Shown: positions 52,083 through 61,644 of the stretch, in pieces
Layout of the letters: every line of letters begins with the position of its first letter
How positions within the stretch are numbered: position 1 is the stretch's first letter
From: Shewanella aquimarina
GTDB lineage: Bacteria > Pseudomonadota > Gammaproteobacteria > Enterobacterales > Shewanellaceae
Assembly: GCF_023349185.1 (NCBI RefSeq)
Contig: NZ_JAKIKY010000017.1
Coordinates: 1-64,000 of the forward strand
Direction of reading: 5' to 3'
Length of the DNA: 64,000 nt
Made by a program: the position numbers and the translations under genes
Notes under the pieces: generated by a model
What the model was told of the DNA's origin: nothing
The model's database searches: none
What the model saw: only the letters and a program-made list of their open reading frames with translations

Positions 52083-53174
52083 CTAAACGTTGAAGAGGAA
52101 ATGCATCACATCGCCATCTTTAACCACATAGGTCTTACCTTCGACGCGCAGTTTACCCGCTTCTTTGGCACCCGCCTCACCCTTATAGGCGATGAAGTCA
52201 TCATAAGACATCACCTGGGCACGAATGAAGCCACGTTCGAAGTCGGTGTGGATCACGCCAGCCGCTTGCGGCGCACAGGCTCCCACAGGTACTGTCCAGG
52301 CACGAACCTCTTTCACACCGGCGGTAAAGTAAGTGTGCAGATCCAGCAGCTGGTAACCGGCGCGGATCACACGGTCTAGACCAGGCTCTTCCAGACCCAG
52401 GTCGGCCATGAACTCGTCACGATCTTCGGCATCCATCTCGGCCAGCTCAGATTCGATCGCCGCACAAACAGCAACCACAACCGCATTTTCTCTGGTCGCG
52501 ATTTCACGTACCGCGTCCAGATGCGGGTTATTCTCGAAACCATCTTCGGCAACGTTAGCGATATACATGGTCGGCTTAAGGGTCAGGAAGTTAAGGTAGT
52601 TAACCGCCGCCAGCTCCTCTTTGCTGAGATCCATAGAACGCAGCATGTGGCCTTCGTCCAGCACGGGGCGCATCTTCTCAAGTACGCTCACCTCGAACTT
52701 AGCGTCCTTATCGCCGCCCTTAGCACGCTTTTGCTGACGCACGATGGCGCGCTCACATGAGTCCAGGTCGGCCAGCGCAAGTTCTGTGTTGATCACCTCG
52801 ATGTCGCTCGCAGGCGAAACCTTGTTGGCCACGTGTACAATATTCTCATCTTCGAAACAACGCACCACGTGACCGATAGCATCGGTTTCACGAATGTTTG
52901 CCAGGAACTTGTTACCCAGGCCTTCCCCTTTCGAGGCACCGGCTACCAGGCCGGCGATATCGACGAATTCCATGGTAGTCGGCAGAACACGTTCAGGCTT
53001 AACGATTTCCGCCAGGGCCTCCAAACGTGGATCCGGCACAGGTACCACACCCGTGTTAGGCTCGATCGTACAAAACGGGAAGTTTGACGCTTCGATACCC
53101 GCCTTAGTCAAGGCGTTGAACAGAGTCGATTTACCTACGTTTGGTAGGCCGACGATGCCACATTTAAAACCCAT
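52083..53174 (-). CDS. ychF: Redox-regulated ATPase YchF (Obg-family)
   Basis: YchF binds ribosomes and hydrolyses ATP in place of GTP. The 363-residue protein starts MGFKCGIVGLPNVGKSTLFNAL (P-loop GLPNVGKS) and has DIAGLVAGASKGEGLGNKFL; the usual NKxD is replaced by an NVAED stretch, the known reason for ATP preference. A TGS-like domain ends it. I use the ATG at 53172-53174 with AAGGT upstream rather than one six codons earlier. pth lies upstream on the same strand, 70 bases away, a common pairing. Confidence 0.96.
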   Translation of the reverse strand: MGFKCGIVGLPNVGKSTLFNALTKAGIEASNFPFCTIEPNTGVVPVPDPRLEALAEIVKPERVLPTTMEFVDIAGLVAGASKGEGLGNKFLANIRETDAIGHVVRCFEDENIVHVANKVSPASDIEVINTELALADLDSCERAIVRQQKRAKGGDKDAKFEVSVLEKMRPVLDEGHMLRSMDLSKEELAAVNYLNFLTLKPTMYIANVAEDGFENNPHLDAVREIATRENAVVVAVCAAIESELAEMDAEDRDEFMADLGLEEPGLDRVIRAGYQLLDLHTYFTAGVKEVRAWTVPVGACAPQAAGVIHTDFERGFIRAQVMSYDDFIAYKGEAGAKEAGKLRVEGKTYVVKDGDVMHFLFNV

Positions 53175-53244
53175 ATTATTACCTTTATTCAATTAATCTT
53201 ATCGCCTAAGCGATAATGAAGCTGTTCACTGCCGAGTTCTCGGC

Positions 53245-53832
53245 TTAGCCGGCCTTGTAAGAGTGCAACCTGTGCATCGCCTTACTCATATCTTCCTTAA
53301 AAAGCACCTCGGTGGCACGCACCGCCTCGTCAATCACCTCTTCGATGAGGCCTTGTTCTGTCTGCGGTGCCTTGCCCAGCACATAGTTGCTGACCATGCT
53401 CTTGTCGCCAGGATGCCCAATGCCGATACGCAGGCGATAGAAACCTTTGTCGTTACCGAGCTTGGCGATGATATCTTTCAGGCCATTATGGCCACCATGC
53501 CCCCCGCCCAACTTAAACTTAGCCACGCCTGGTGGCATATCCAGCTCGTCGTGAGCCACTAAGATCTCATCGGGGGCGATACGAAAGAAGTTTGCCAATG
53601 CTCCCACCGACTTACCACTGAGGTTCATAAAGGTCGTTGGGATCAACAGGCGTACATCTTTACCATACAGGGTCGCCCTGGCGGTCAGGCCAAAGTATTT
53701 GCTATCGGCCACCAGGCTGACACCACAAACCCGTGCCAGCTCGTTGACATACCATGCACCTGCGTTGTGCCGAGTTCGCTCATATTTGTCGCCTGGATTA
53801 GCCAAGCCTACGATAAGCTTTATATTGCTCAT
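53245..53832 (-). CDS. pth: Peptidyl-tRNA hydrolase
   Basis: Pth frees tRNA from dropped-off peptidyl-tRNA. The 195-residue product has the motif KLIVGLANPGDKYERTRHNAGAW with catalytic His22, and HDELDMPPG with the active-site Asp. KLGGGHGGHNGLKDII is also typical. The ATG at 53830-53832 follows AAGGGTGA and gives the family length; the upstream in-frame ATG would add 17 residues. It is paired with ychF. Confidence 0.96.
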   Translation of the reverse strand: MSNIKLIVGLANPGDKYERTRHNAGAWYVNELARVCGVSLVADSKYFGLTARATLYGKDVRLLIPTTFMNLSGKSVGALANFFRIAPDEILVAHDELDMPPGVAKFKLGGGHGGHNGLKDIIAKLGNDKGFYRLRIGIGHPGDKSMVSNYVLGKAPQTEQGLIEEVIDEAVRATEVLFKEDMSKAMHRLHSYKAG

Positions 53833-53936
53833 TTCACCCTTGTCCGTTCGCAAGTGCCAATAAAAAACGCGGCATTTTAGCACTCAATCGAGTCGGCAAC
53901 AAATTTATCCGGGGCGGGAGGTCTACGCCATGATGC

Positions 53937-55130
53937 TTAGAGCCCCATGGCGTATTTGAGTACCTTCTGTTTGATGGGCCCATCGATATTAGCCAGCTTG
54001 AGGGCGCCGTTTCTAAGCAGTTTCAACGGCAAGAGCTCGTTACTAAAGCCGGCGTAGAAGAGATCCATGGTGGTCATCATCAACTGATTGTCTGTATAAC
54101 GCTTAGCCTGATAGCTCTTGAGCACCTCGTTATCCCACCAGCATTTATGGTTAGCGATGGCATCGGCGAAGGTGTCTATCAGGGCGCTGACATCCTTAAA
54201 GCCCAGGTTGACGCCCTGGCCGGCCAGCGGGTTGATGGTATGGGCGGCGTCGCCCAGGATCACCAGGTGATAGTCAAAGTAGCGCTGGGCGTGGCGACGG
54301 GTCAGCTTGAAGCTTCCCTTAGAGAGCACCTTAAACTCACGGGCCAGGCGTTTAGGGAAGTGGGCATCTATCTGCTCATACAGCGCCTGGTTACTTAGAC
54401 TTTGCAGCTGAGCGATACGACTGGCATCGTCGTACCACACCAAGGAGGCATGCTTACCCGGCAGCGGCAACAGGGAGCGCGGCCCCTTAGGGGTAAACTG
54501 CTGCCAGGTGACATCCTGCTCTTCCTGCTCGGTGGCGATATTGATCAGCATGGCCGACTGGGCGTAATCCCAACCCGTCACGCCGATCCCTGCCCACTGG
54601 CGCACCTGAGAGTTAGCGCCATCGGCCCCCACCAGCAGCCGCGTCTCTATCTCGCTACCATCCTCCAGGGTGATGCGAATGCCGCCTTCCATGCGGGCAA
54701 ACTGGCTCACCTTGGCAGGGCAAAGCAGACTGAGATTGTCATGTCGGTCAAATTGCTGCCACAGGGCCAGCTGCACCAGACGGTTTTCGACGATATGACC
54801 AAGATGAGAGGCGCCAATCTGGTCGCTATGAAACTGGGTGATGCAGCCTTCCATCTCCCAGGTCTCCAGCCCCTTGTAGGCTACCTGACGCATCTCGCCG
54901 AGTGCAGGCAGGGCGCCGAGGCGCTCGAGCAACTGCTCTGAGGCCACGCTGATGGCCGATACCCTAAGATCCAGTTCCTGCTCACTGTCATAGGCCTTGG
55001 GCCCATAGGCCTCAACCACCGCCACCGACAGGCCAAGCTGCGCCAACCCGAGGGCCGTCGCCGCCCCCACCATACCGCCGCCTAACACGACAACATCTTT
55101 CACTAAGGTCTTGCGCTGGTTCTGACTCAC
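53937..55130 (-). CDS. ubiF: UbiF-type FAD-dependent ubiquinone hydroxylase
   Basis: UbiF hydroxylates the ring during ubiquinone synthesis (C6 position). The 397-residue flavoprotein has the FAD motifs VVVLGGGMVGAATALGLAQ and GDAAHTINPLAGQGVNLGF, and a DG motif LVGADGANSQVR. UbiF, UbiH and UbiI are similar; the place beside miaB and the tRNA array, as in E. coli, favours ubiF. It could instead be a sister hydroxylase. It is transcribed apart from pth. Confidence 0.85.
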   Translation of the reverse strand: MSQNQRKTLVKDVVVLGGGMVGAATALGLAQLGLSVAVVEAYGPKAYDSEQELDLRVSAISVASEQLLERLGALPALGEMRQVAYKGLETWEMEGCITQFHSDQIGASHLGHIVENRLVQLALWQQFDRHDNLSLLCPAKVSQFARMEGGIRITLEDGSEIETRLLVGADGANSQVRQWAGIGVTGWDYAQSAMLINIATEQEEQDVTWQQFTPKGPRSLLPLPGKHASLVWYDDASRIAQLQSLSNQALYEQIDAHFPKRLAREFKVLSKGSFKLTRRHAQRYFDYHLVILGDAAHTINPLAGQGVNLGFKDVSALIDTFADAIANHKCWWDNEVLKSYQAKRYTDNQLMMTTMDLFYAGFSNELLPLKLLRNGALKLANIDGPIKQKVLKYAMGL

Positions 55131-55328
55131 CTTGGGTTCGACTCCCTACTTCTTATTACCAAATATGTCACATCGACGGATTGCGTGTATAAATGTTACC
55201 AGGCAGGCAACTACTCACACTCAGTTACAAAGGCGCGGCGCATAACGCCATTTGCGCCTTTACACTCTCAGTTCACAGCTAACTTGCAATACAGCTAACC
55301 ATTACTGCTGAGTGTCACGGAGTGTCCT

Positions 55329-55631
55329 ATGAAAAAGTTACTGCTAGCCAGCCTAATCACCGCCGCCAGTCTAATCTCGGCTTCGGCCCTTGCCACGCCC
55401 ACCTCTGGGATGGAGCGAATGACTGTAACCTATCGCAACTCGCTTGATTATGCCCTATATCAATATACGATTGAATTAATGAGCCATTATAGGGCGGAGA
55501 TCCAAACAAGCATACAGCGTCAGGCCAAAAACAGCAGCCAGGCGATGGCCGATGCCTTCTTTACTCAGACGCCCGAGGCGCAGGTCGCCCTGGTGGATTT
55601 CCCGGTCAAAGGATCCGCGCGCACCGAGTAA
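55329..55631 (+). CDS. Small secreted protein of unknown function
   Basis: I do not recognise this 100-residue protein. It has a signal peptide (MKKLLLASLITAASLISASA, cleavage about ALA) and a mature part of 75 residues with a helical, aromatic stretch (YRNSLDYALYQYTIELMSHY). No cysteines remain in the mature chain. It has no clear partner; it lies between ubiF and miaB, diverging from ubiF. Confidence 0.75.
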   Translation: MKKLLLASLITAASLISASALATPTSGMERMTVTYRNSLDYALYQYTIELMSHYRAEIQTSIQRQAKNSSQAMADAFFTQTPEAQVALVDFPVKGSARTE

Positions 55632-55729
55632 ATTCATCCTTATGACGTGCAAAAGCTAGCCAGCAGGCGGCGCAGAGGGTAAAATGTCGCGCTATTTTTC
55701 CCAGTAGTTGCAACAACGGCGCAAAACTG

Positions 55730-57154
55730 ATGAGTAAGAAACTCCACATTAAAACCTGGGGCTGTCAGATGAATGAGTATGACTCATCAAAGATGGCCGA
55801 CCTGCTCGACGAATATCAAGGCTACACCTTGACCGAAGAGGCCGAAGAAGCAGATGTACTGCTACTCAATACCTGCTCGATTCGCGAAAAAGCACAGGAA
55901 AAAGTATTCCACCAGCTGGGTCGCTGGAAGACGCTAAAAGACAAGAACCCTAACCTTATCATAGGTGTAGGTGGCTGCGTGGCGTCTCAAGAAGGTAAGG
56001 CAATCAAAGACAGAGCTCAATGTGTCGACCTGATCTTCGGCCCACAGACGCTACATCGTCTGCCTGAGATGATCGAACAGATCCAGCAAGGCGGCAAGGC
56101 TGTTATCGACGTCAGCTTCCCCGAGATTGAAAAGTTCGACCGCCTGCCAGAGCCGCGCGCCGAGGGCCCAAGCGCCTTCGTCTCCATCATGGAAGGCTGC
56201 AGCAAGTATTGCTCTTTCTGCGTGGTGCCATACACCCGTGGTGAAGAAGTAAGCCGTCCGCTGGACGATGTGATCCTAGAAATCGCTCAGCTCGCCGAGC
56301 AAGGCGTACGCGAGGTTAACCTGCTAGGCCAGAACGTGAACGCCTATCGCGGTGCGACCCACGATGACGATATCTGTACCTTCGCCGAGCTGCTGCGTTA
56401 TGTGGCCGCCATAGACGGTATCGATCGTATTCGTTTCACCACCAGCCACCCGATCGAGTTTACTCAGGACATCATAGATGTGTATGAAGACACTCCAGAG
56501 TTGGTGAGCTTCCTGCATCTGCCGGTACAGTCTGGTTCTGATCTGATCCTCACCCAGATGAAGCGTGGCCACATGGCCATCGAGTATAAGTCGATCATCC
56601 GCCGCCTGCGTAAGGCAAGACCCGATATCCAGATCAGCTCTGACTTCATCGTCGGCTTCCCTGGCGAGTCTAAGCAGGATTTCGCCGACACCATGAAGCT
56701 GATTGAAGATGTGCAGTTCGACCACAGCTTCAGCTTTATCTACAGCGCGCGTCCTGGCACGCCCGCCTCGGACCTGCCTGACGATGTGTCTCTCGATGAG
56801 AAGAAGGAACGCCTGGCGATTCTGCAAGACAGAATCACCCAGCAAGCGATGCGCTACAGCCGTCAGATGCTCGGCACAGTGCAGCGTATTCTGGTTGAAG
56901 GTCCTTCGGTCAAGAACCCGATGGAGCTGCGCGGTCGCACCGAAAACAACCGTGTAGTGAACTTCGAAGCCGATCCTAAGCATATAGGTAGCTTCGTCGA
57001 CGTCGAGATCGTCGACGTGTTCACCAACTCGCTGCGCGGTAAGTTTATCCGTGGCGAAGATGAGATGGATCTGCGCCGCGACCTGCGCCCGTCTGACATC
57101 CTGGCCAAGCATAAGAAAGATGACGATCTTGGGGTGACTCAGTTTATCCCTTAG
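55730..57154 (+). CDS. miaB: tRNA-2-methylthio-N6-dimethylallyladenosine synthase
   Basis: MiaB adds a methylthio group to i6A37 of tRNAs that read U-starting codons. The 474-residue protein has the auxiliary cluster cysteines C12, C49 and C83, the radical-SAM triad C157-C161-C164 (EGCSKYCSFCVVPYTRG), and a C-terminal TRAM domain. It has a ribosome-site-poor but clear ATG. It is followed by its own terminator, so ybeZ is a separate unit. Nearby tRNA genes are not substrates as a group. Confidence 0.97.
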   Translation: MSKKLHIKTWGCQMNEYDSSKMADLLDEYQGYTLTEEAEEADVLLLNTCSIREKAQEKVFHQLGRWKTLKDKNPNLIIGVGGCVASQEGKAIKDRAQCVDLIFGPQTLHRLPEMIEQIQQGGKAVIDVSFPEIEKFDRLPEPRAEGPSAFVSIMEGCSKYCSFCVVPYTRGEEVSRPLDDVILEIAQLAEQGVREVNLLGQNVNAYRGATHDDDICTFAELLRYVAAIDGIDRIRFTTSHPIEFTQDIIDVYEDTPELVSFLHLPVQSGSDLILTQMKRGHMAIEYKSIIRRLRKARPDIQISSDFIVGFPGESKQDFADTMKLIEDVQFDHSFSFIYSARPGTPASDLPDDVSLDEKKERLAILQDRITQQAMRYSRQMLGTVQRILVEGPSVKNPMELRGRTENNRVVNFEADPKHIGSFVDVEIVDVFTNSLRGKFIRGEDEMDLRRDLRPSDILAKHKKDDDLGVTQFIP

Positions 57155-57179
57155 GCCTCACTTAAGGCCTAATTGAAGA

Positions 57180-57202
57180 GCGACCCTAGGGGTCGCTTTT
57201 TT
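57180..57202 (+). terminator. Terminator of miaB
   Basis: A GCGACC / GGTCGC stem with a 5-base loop is followed by six T residues, 25 bases past the miaB stop. Confidence 0.85.
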
Positions 57203-57372
57203 ATTGGACGTCGAATCGGTAAACCCTATTAGCGGCGGCGAATTTTCAATCAAATGGTGCAATCAAATAGCATTAGCAATTAAACTTAATGCCTCGTAAA
57301 CTGTCACTATAGTCTGTTGGGAATTATCCCCTACAGGACACGCTTTAACGACAAACGCAACTGGAGCTATTT

Positions 57373-58416
57373 TTGTCAAACAAACTCACAACGCTCAATC
57401 TGTATCTCGAGCCGTCTGATACCCGTCGACTAGCATCGCTCTGCGGGCCCTTTGATGACAATATCAAACAACTCGAGCGTCGCATCGGCGTCGAGATAAA
57501 CTATCGCAACAACCATTTCCAAATTGTCGGTCAGGCCCGCAACTGCCTGACGGTCAATAATCTGCTCAAAGAACTCTATGTCGAGACCCAGCCGGTACGT
57601 GGCAGCACGCCAGACCTGGAGCCCGATAAGGTGCACATGGCGATTCAAGAGGCGATCGCCCTGGAAGCCGAGGCCCCTCGCGACGACAAAGAGCTCTATA
57701 TCAAGACCAAACGCGGCGTGGTCAAGCCCCGCAATCCCAACCAGAGCGATTATGTGGCCAATATCGTGCGTCACGACATCAGCTTTGGTATCGGCCCTGC
57801 AGGTACGGGGAAAACCTACCTGGCAGTCGCAGCGGCGGTCGACGCCCTGGAACGCCAGGAAGTCAGACGCATCCTGTTGACCCGTCCAGCGGTCGAAGCC
57901 GGTGAGAAGCTCGGCTTCCTCCCGGGCGATCTCAGCCAGAAGGTCGACCCCTATTTGCGCCCCCTGTATGACGCCCTGTTTGAGATGATGGGTTTCGAGA
58001 AGGTCGAGCGCCTGATTGAGCGCAGCGTCATCGAAGTCGCGCCGCTGGCCTATATGCGTGGTCGCACCTTAAATGATGCCTTTATCATCCTGGATGAGAG
58101 CCAAAATACCACGGTGGAGCAGATGAAGATGTTCCTCACCCGTATCGGCTTCAACTCCCGCGCGGTGATCACCGGCGATATCACCCAGATCGACCTGCCC
58201 AAGCATCAGAAGTCTGGCCTTCGCCATGCCATCGAAGTGCTAAGCGAAGTCGACGAGGTAAGCTTTAACTTCTTCCAGGCCAAGGATGTGGTGCGCCACC
58301 CCGTGGTTGCCCGTATCGTCGAGGCCTATGAGGCACACGATCAGAAAGTGGCAAGCGAGAAGGCCAAGCGCGAGAGCCAGTTTAAGGCAGAGGAGCCTAA
58401 GCATCATGACGCCTGA
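57373..58416 (+). CDS. ybeZ: PhoH-family ATPase YbeZ
   Basis: YbeZ is a PhoH-like NTPase, perhaps an RNA helicase partner of YbeY. The 347-residue product starts at a TTG; Walker A is GPAGTGKT (141-148) and Walker B IILDESQN (about 238-245). LTRPAVEAGEKLGFLPGD is family-typical. It overlaps ybeY by 11 bases, and the order ybeZ-ybeY-corC-lnt is as in E. coli. A start further upstream is not supported. Confidence 0.93.
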   Translation: MSNKLTTLNLYLEPSDTRRLASLCGPFDDNIKQLERRIGVEINYRNNHFQIVGQARNCLTVNNLLKELYVETQPVRGSTPDLEPDKVHMAIQEAIALEAEAPRDDKELYIKTKRGVVKPRNPNQSDYVANIVRHDISFGIGPAGTGKTYLAVAAAVDALERQEVRRILLTRPAVEAGEKLGFLPGDLSQKVDPYLRPLYDALFEMMGFEKVERLIERSVIEVAPLAYMRGRTLNDAFIILDESQNTTVEQMKMFLTRIGFNSRAVITGDITQIDLPKHQKSGLRHAIEVLSEVDEVSFNFFQAKDVVRHPVVARIVEAYEAHDQKVASEKAKRESQFKAEEPKHHDA

Positions 58417-58879
58417 TAACCCAATCGCACTACAACTGGATCTGCAACTCGCGACCCAGGCCAAGCAGGTACCGAGCCAGGCACAGTTTGAGTCTTGGGT
58501 GCGTCTGGCCCTGGGCAACGTCATGCCCGAGGCGGAGATGACCATACGCCTGGTCGATGAAGCGGAAAGCCAGCAGTTAAATCATACCTATAGAGGCAAA
58601 GACAAGCCGACAAATGTGCTATCATTCCCGTTCGAGTCGCCCCCGGAGGTAGAACTGCCGCTGCTGGGCGACTTAGTGATCTGTGTGCCTGTGGTCGAAC
58701 AGGAGGCTGAAATCCAAGGAAAAAGCCTCGAAGCCCACTGGGCCCACATGGTTGTACATGGTTGTCTGCATCTGCTAGGGTATGATCATATTATCGATAG
58801 CGAAGCAGAAGAGATGGAGTCTTTAGAGACTCAACTTATTGAAAGTTTGGGATTTCCCAATCCTTACAAGGAGCAATAG
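58406..58879 (+). CDS. ybeY: Endoribonuclease YbeY
   Basis: YbeY is a zinc-dependent single-strand RNase used in 16S rRNA 3' maturation and ribosome quality control. The 157-residue protein carries the metal motif HGCLHLLGYDH (H118, H122, H128). The ATG at 58406 lies inside the end of ybeZ with an AGAGGAG site upstream. A longer in-frame reading is out of keeping with the family length. Confidence 0.95.
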   Translation: MTPDNPIALQLDLQLATQAKQVPSQAQFESWVRLALGNVMPEAEMTIRLVDEAESQQLNHTYRGKDKPTNVLSFPFESPPEVELPLLGDLVICVPVVEQEAEIQGKSLEAHWAHMVVHGCLHLLGYDHIIDSEAEEMESLETQLIESLGFPNPYKEQ

Positions 58880-58906
58880 CCGGCCAATTCTGGTCAGGAA
58901 ATTACT

Positions 58907-59782
58907 ATGAGTGACGATAACCCACCGAGTAGCAACGCCCATAAGAAGGGCTGGTTTGAAAAAGTAAGTCAGTTATTCCAGGGCGAACCACAGAGTCGCG
59001 ACGAGTTAGTGGAGGTGATCCACGACGCTGAACAGAGAGAAGTGATCAGCGAAGACACGCGCGAAATGATTAAAGGTGTTTTAGAAGTCTCCGATCTGCG
59101 CGTGCGTGACATCATGATCCCACGGGCACAAATTGTGGCGCTAAAAATCGACAACACGGTAGAGGAGCTACTGTCGACCGTCATCGGCTCGGCCCATTCC
59201 CGCTTCCCCGTGGTCAACGAAGATAAAGATCATATCGAAGGCATACTGCTGGCCAAAGATCTTCTGCAGTACGGCTTTAAGAACAATGAAGAGCCCTTTT
59301 CTCTCGAGCAGGTGATCCGCCCGGCCGTGGTGGTACCAGAGAGCAAACGTGTCGACGTGCTGCTAAAGGAATTCCGTTCTCAGCGCTACCACATGGCGAT
59401 CGTCGTCGATGAATATGGCGGGGTATCTGGCCTGGTGACCATCGAGGACATCCTCGAAGAGATCGTCGGCGAGATCGAAGATGAGTTCGATCACGACTCC
59501 GCCGAAGAGACAGAGATCCGCAAGGTGGGTAAACAGATCTACATGGTCAAGGCACTGACCCCCATCGACGACTTCAACGAGACCTTCGGCACCCAATTTA
59601 GTGACGAAGAGTTCGATACCGTCGGCGGCCTGGTCTCCCACGCCTTCGGCCACCTGCCCGAGCGCAACGAGAAGATCACCATAGATGAGATTGAATTTAA
59701 GGTGATTAGCGCCGATACCCGCAGGCTGGTTCAGCTTAGGGTTAAACTTCCCGATCCCCAGACCGAAGAAGAAAGCGCGTAA
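58907..59782 (+). CDS. corC: CorC/YbeX CBS-domain protein
   Basis: This 291-residue protein has two CBS domains (VRDIMIPRAQIVALKID and YHMAIVVDEYGGVSGLVTIED) and a C-terminal CorC_HlyC domain. In E. coli the gene ybeX/corC is linked to magnesium and cobalt efflux and to ribosome maturation. There is no membrane segment, so it is the soluble form. It lies 27 bases after ybeY and 26 before lnt. Confidence 0.93.
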   Translation: MSDDNPPSSNAHKKGWFEKVSQLFQGEPQSRDELVEVIHDAEQREVISEDTREMIKGVLEVSDLRVRDIMIPRAQIVALKIDNTVEELLSTVIGSAHSRFPVVNEDKDHIEGILLAKDLLQYGFKNNEEPFSLEQVIRPAVVVPESKRVDVLLKEFRSQRYHMAIVVDEYGGVSGLVTIEDILEEIVGEIEDEFDHDSAEETEIRKVGKQIYMVKALTPIDDFNETFGTQFSDEEFDTVGGLVSHAFGHLPERNEKITIDEIEFKVISADTRRLVQLRVKLPDPQTEEESA

Positions 59783-59808
59783 ACCTTCGGTCCCCTGATG
59801 AGGCTATA

Positions 59809-61377
59809 ATGCTGCTACGACTTAGGGCAATTGCCCATCATGCTGTAATACGGCTGGTACTCGCCTATCTGGCGGGTGCCAGTACCGCACTGGCTTTCGC
59901 CCCCTATGGCCTCTGGCCCATCTACCCGCTTGCCATGGCATTCGCCTTGGGTCACAGCCGCACGCTGACCCCGAGACAAACCTTTCTCTACTGGCTAAGC
60001 TTCGGCTTTGGCTGTTTCTCGGTGGGGATCAGCTGGGTACACGTCAGCATGGACACCTTCGGTGGCCTGCCGCTTATCGCCTCTCTGGGACTCATGGCCA
60101 TCCTGGCCCTCTATCTGGCTCTCTACCCGGCCCTGGCGGCCTACCTCAGTATCAGACTCGTGCCAAAGTCGCTCACACTGCGCTATCTCGCCGTCTTCCC
60201 CGCCGCCTGGGTGCTCACCGAGTGGGCCAGAGGCTGGGTATTGACAGGTTTTCCCTGGCTCTGGGCCGGCTACAGCCAGACCAATGGGCCTCTGGCACCT
60301 TTAGCCAGCAACATTGGCGCCCTGGGGCTCAGCCTTGTCCTGACTATAATCGCCGGCGCCTTGGCCTTTGCCGTCACACCTAGCGGCAAGGGAGTGAGGG
60401 AAGTGGGGTTAAGAGCCCTGCCATTACTGCTTATCACTAGCCTTGCGGGCCTGGGGGCATTCGCCAGCGCACAGCTGTCGCCCATTTCGCCAACAGGTAA
60501 GTCCGTCAGGGTGGCGCTGGTACAGGGCAATATCGCCCAGAGCATGAAGTGGCAGCCCGAGGCACTCTGGCCCACCATGCTCAAGTATATGGATCTCTCC
60601 AGGCCATCGCTGGCCGATACCGACCTGTTTATCTGGCCGGAGGCGGCGATCCCCGCGCCCGAGTATATGGTGAAAGAGTTTCTCGATAACGCCAACAAGG
60701 TCGCCAACCTGAATAACAGCGCCATCATCACAGGCATCATCAGCAAGCAGCAGAATCGCTTCTATAACTCGCTGATTGTCCTGGGTAACCACCAGCAGTT
60801 ACAGCAAGAGAGCCCTGATTATCGCGGCGATGGCAGCAACAAGTTTCGTAAGCATCATCTGCTGCCCATAGGTGAGTTTGTGCCCCTGGAAGATCTGCTC
60901 AGGCCGCTGGCCCCCTTCTTTAACCTGCCCATGTCCTCCTTCGCCAGGGGCGATTTTAAGCAGCCCAATTTAGATGTCGTGGGTCATCAGGTGGCACCGG
61001 CCATCTGTTATGAAATTGCCTTCCCCGAACAGTTAAGGGCCAACGTCAATGGGGGCACAGAGCTGCTGCTCACCGTCTCCAACGACGCCTGGTTCGGCCG
61101 CTCAAACGGGCCGTTACAACACATGGAAATAGCCCAGATGCGCGCCATCGAGTTGGGTCGCCCGCTACTGAGGGCCACCAACAATGGGGTCACTGCCGTG
61201 GTTAACCCAAGCGGCAAGATAACCCATAGCCTGCCGCAGTTTGAGACTGGCGTGCTCAAGGCCGAGGTTCCTCTGGTTACTGGCAGTACAGGCTTCGCCC
61301 GCTGGGGCCAGACGCCGCTCTTGCTGCTGTGCACCATAGTCTTGATAGGCGCGGTGATCCGCCGCCTACGCCTCTAA
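59809..61377 (+). CDS. lnt: Apolipoprotein N-acyltransferase
   Basis: Lnt adds the third acyl chain to the N-terminal cysteine of lipoproteins in the inner membrane. The 522-residue protein has about seven helices and a nitrilase-type domain with the catalytic triad E278 (WPEAAIP), K348 (FRKHHLLPIGEF) and C400 (APAICYEIAFPE). It ends the ybeZ-ybeY-corC-lnt operon. Its stop codon is also the first bases of a repeat element (61375-61541). It is needed for the LolB, YajG and ApbE-type lipoproteins encoded nearby. Confidence 0.97.
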   Translation: MLLRLRAIAHHAVIRLVLAYLAGASTALAFAPYGLWPIYPLAMAFALGHSRTLTPRQTFLYWLSFGFGCFSVGISWVHVSMDTFGGLPLIASLGLMAILALYLALYPALAAYLSIRLVPKSLTLRYLAVFPAAWVLTEWARGWVLTGFPWLWAGYSQTNGPLAPLASNIGALGLSLVLTIIAGALAFAVTPSGKGVREVGLRALPLLLITSLAGLGAFASAQLSPISPTGKSVRVALVQGNIAQSMKWQPEALWPTMLKYMDLSRPSLADTDLFIWPEAAIPAPEYMVKEFLDNANKVANLNNSAIITGIISKQQNRFYNSLIVLGNHQQLQQESPDYRGDGSNKFRKHHLLPIGEFVPLEDLLRPLAPFFNLPMSSFARGDFKQPNLDVVGHQVAPAICYEIAFPEQLRANVNGGTELLLTVSNDAWFGRSNGPLQHMEIAQMRAIELGRPLLRATNNGVTAVVNPSGKITHSLPQFETGVLKAEVPLVTGSTGFARWGQTPLLLLCTIVLIGAVIRRLRL

Positions 61378-61541
61378 TACCAATCGTAATAAACAATTGA
61401 TCATTCTAGCTTGTTAAAACGCTCGATAACTGTATTAGTATTTTTAATTGTAGAATAACTACTTATTTAAAAATCCTGCTTTGTTCTCAAGCGTTTTTCC
61501 TGCGCTATTTCTGATCACATGTTTACTGTGATTGGTATAAC
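61375..61541. repeat. About 165-base intergenic element with inverted ends (MITE-like)
   Basis: The left end, AATACCAATCGTAATAAAC (61376-61394), and the right end, whose reverse complement is TTATACCAATCACAGTAAAC (61521-61540), match over about 20 bases with a few differences. The AT-rich interior has no gene. Such ATACCAAT-bounded repeats are familiar between genes in Shewanella and related marine bacteria. The left end overlaps the lnt stop codon. Confidence 0.7.
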
Positions 61542-61570
61542 CTTTTTCTCCAGGCGTTTAGAGCACATAC

Positions 61571-61600
61571 AAAAATCCCCGCATGATGCGGGGATTTTTT
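61571..61600. terminator. Bidirectional terminator between lnt and ybeL
   Basis: An AAAATCCCCGCA / TGCGGGGATTTT stem with a 3-base loop between convergent genes, flanked by A and T runs. Confidence 0.93.
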
Positions 61601-61644
61601 CGTTAACCCATAAAGCCTGGTATCGGCGGAAAATGCTCAACGGC

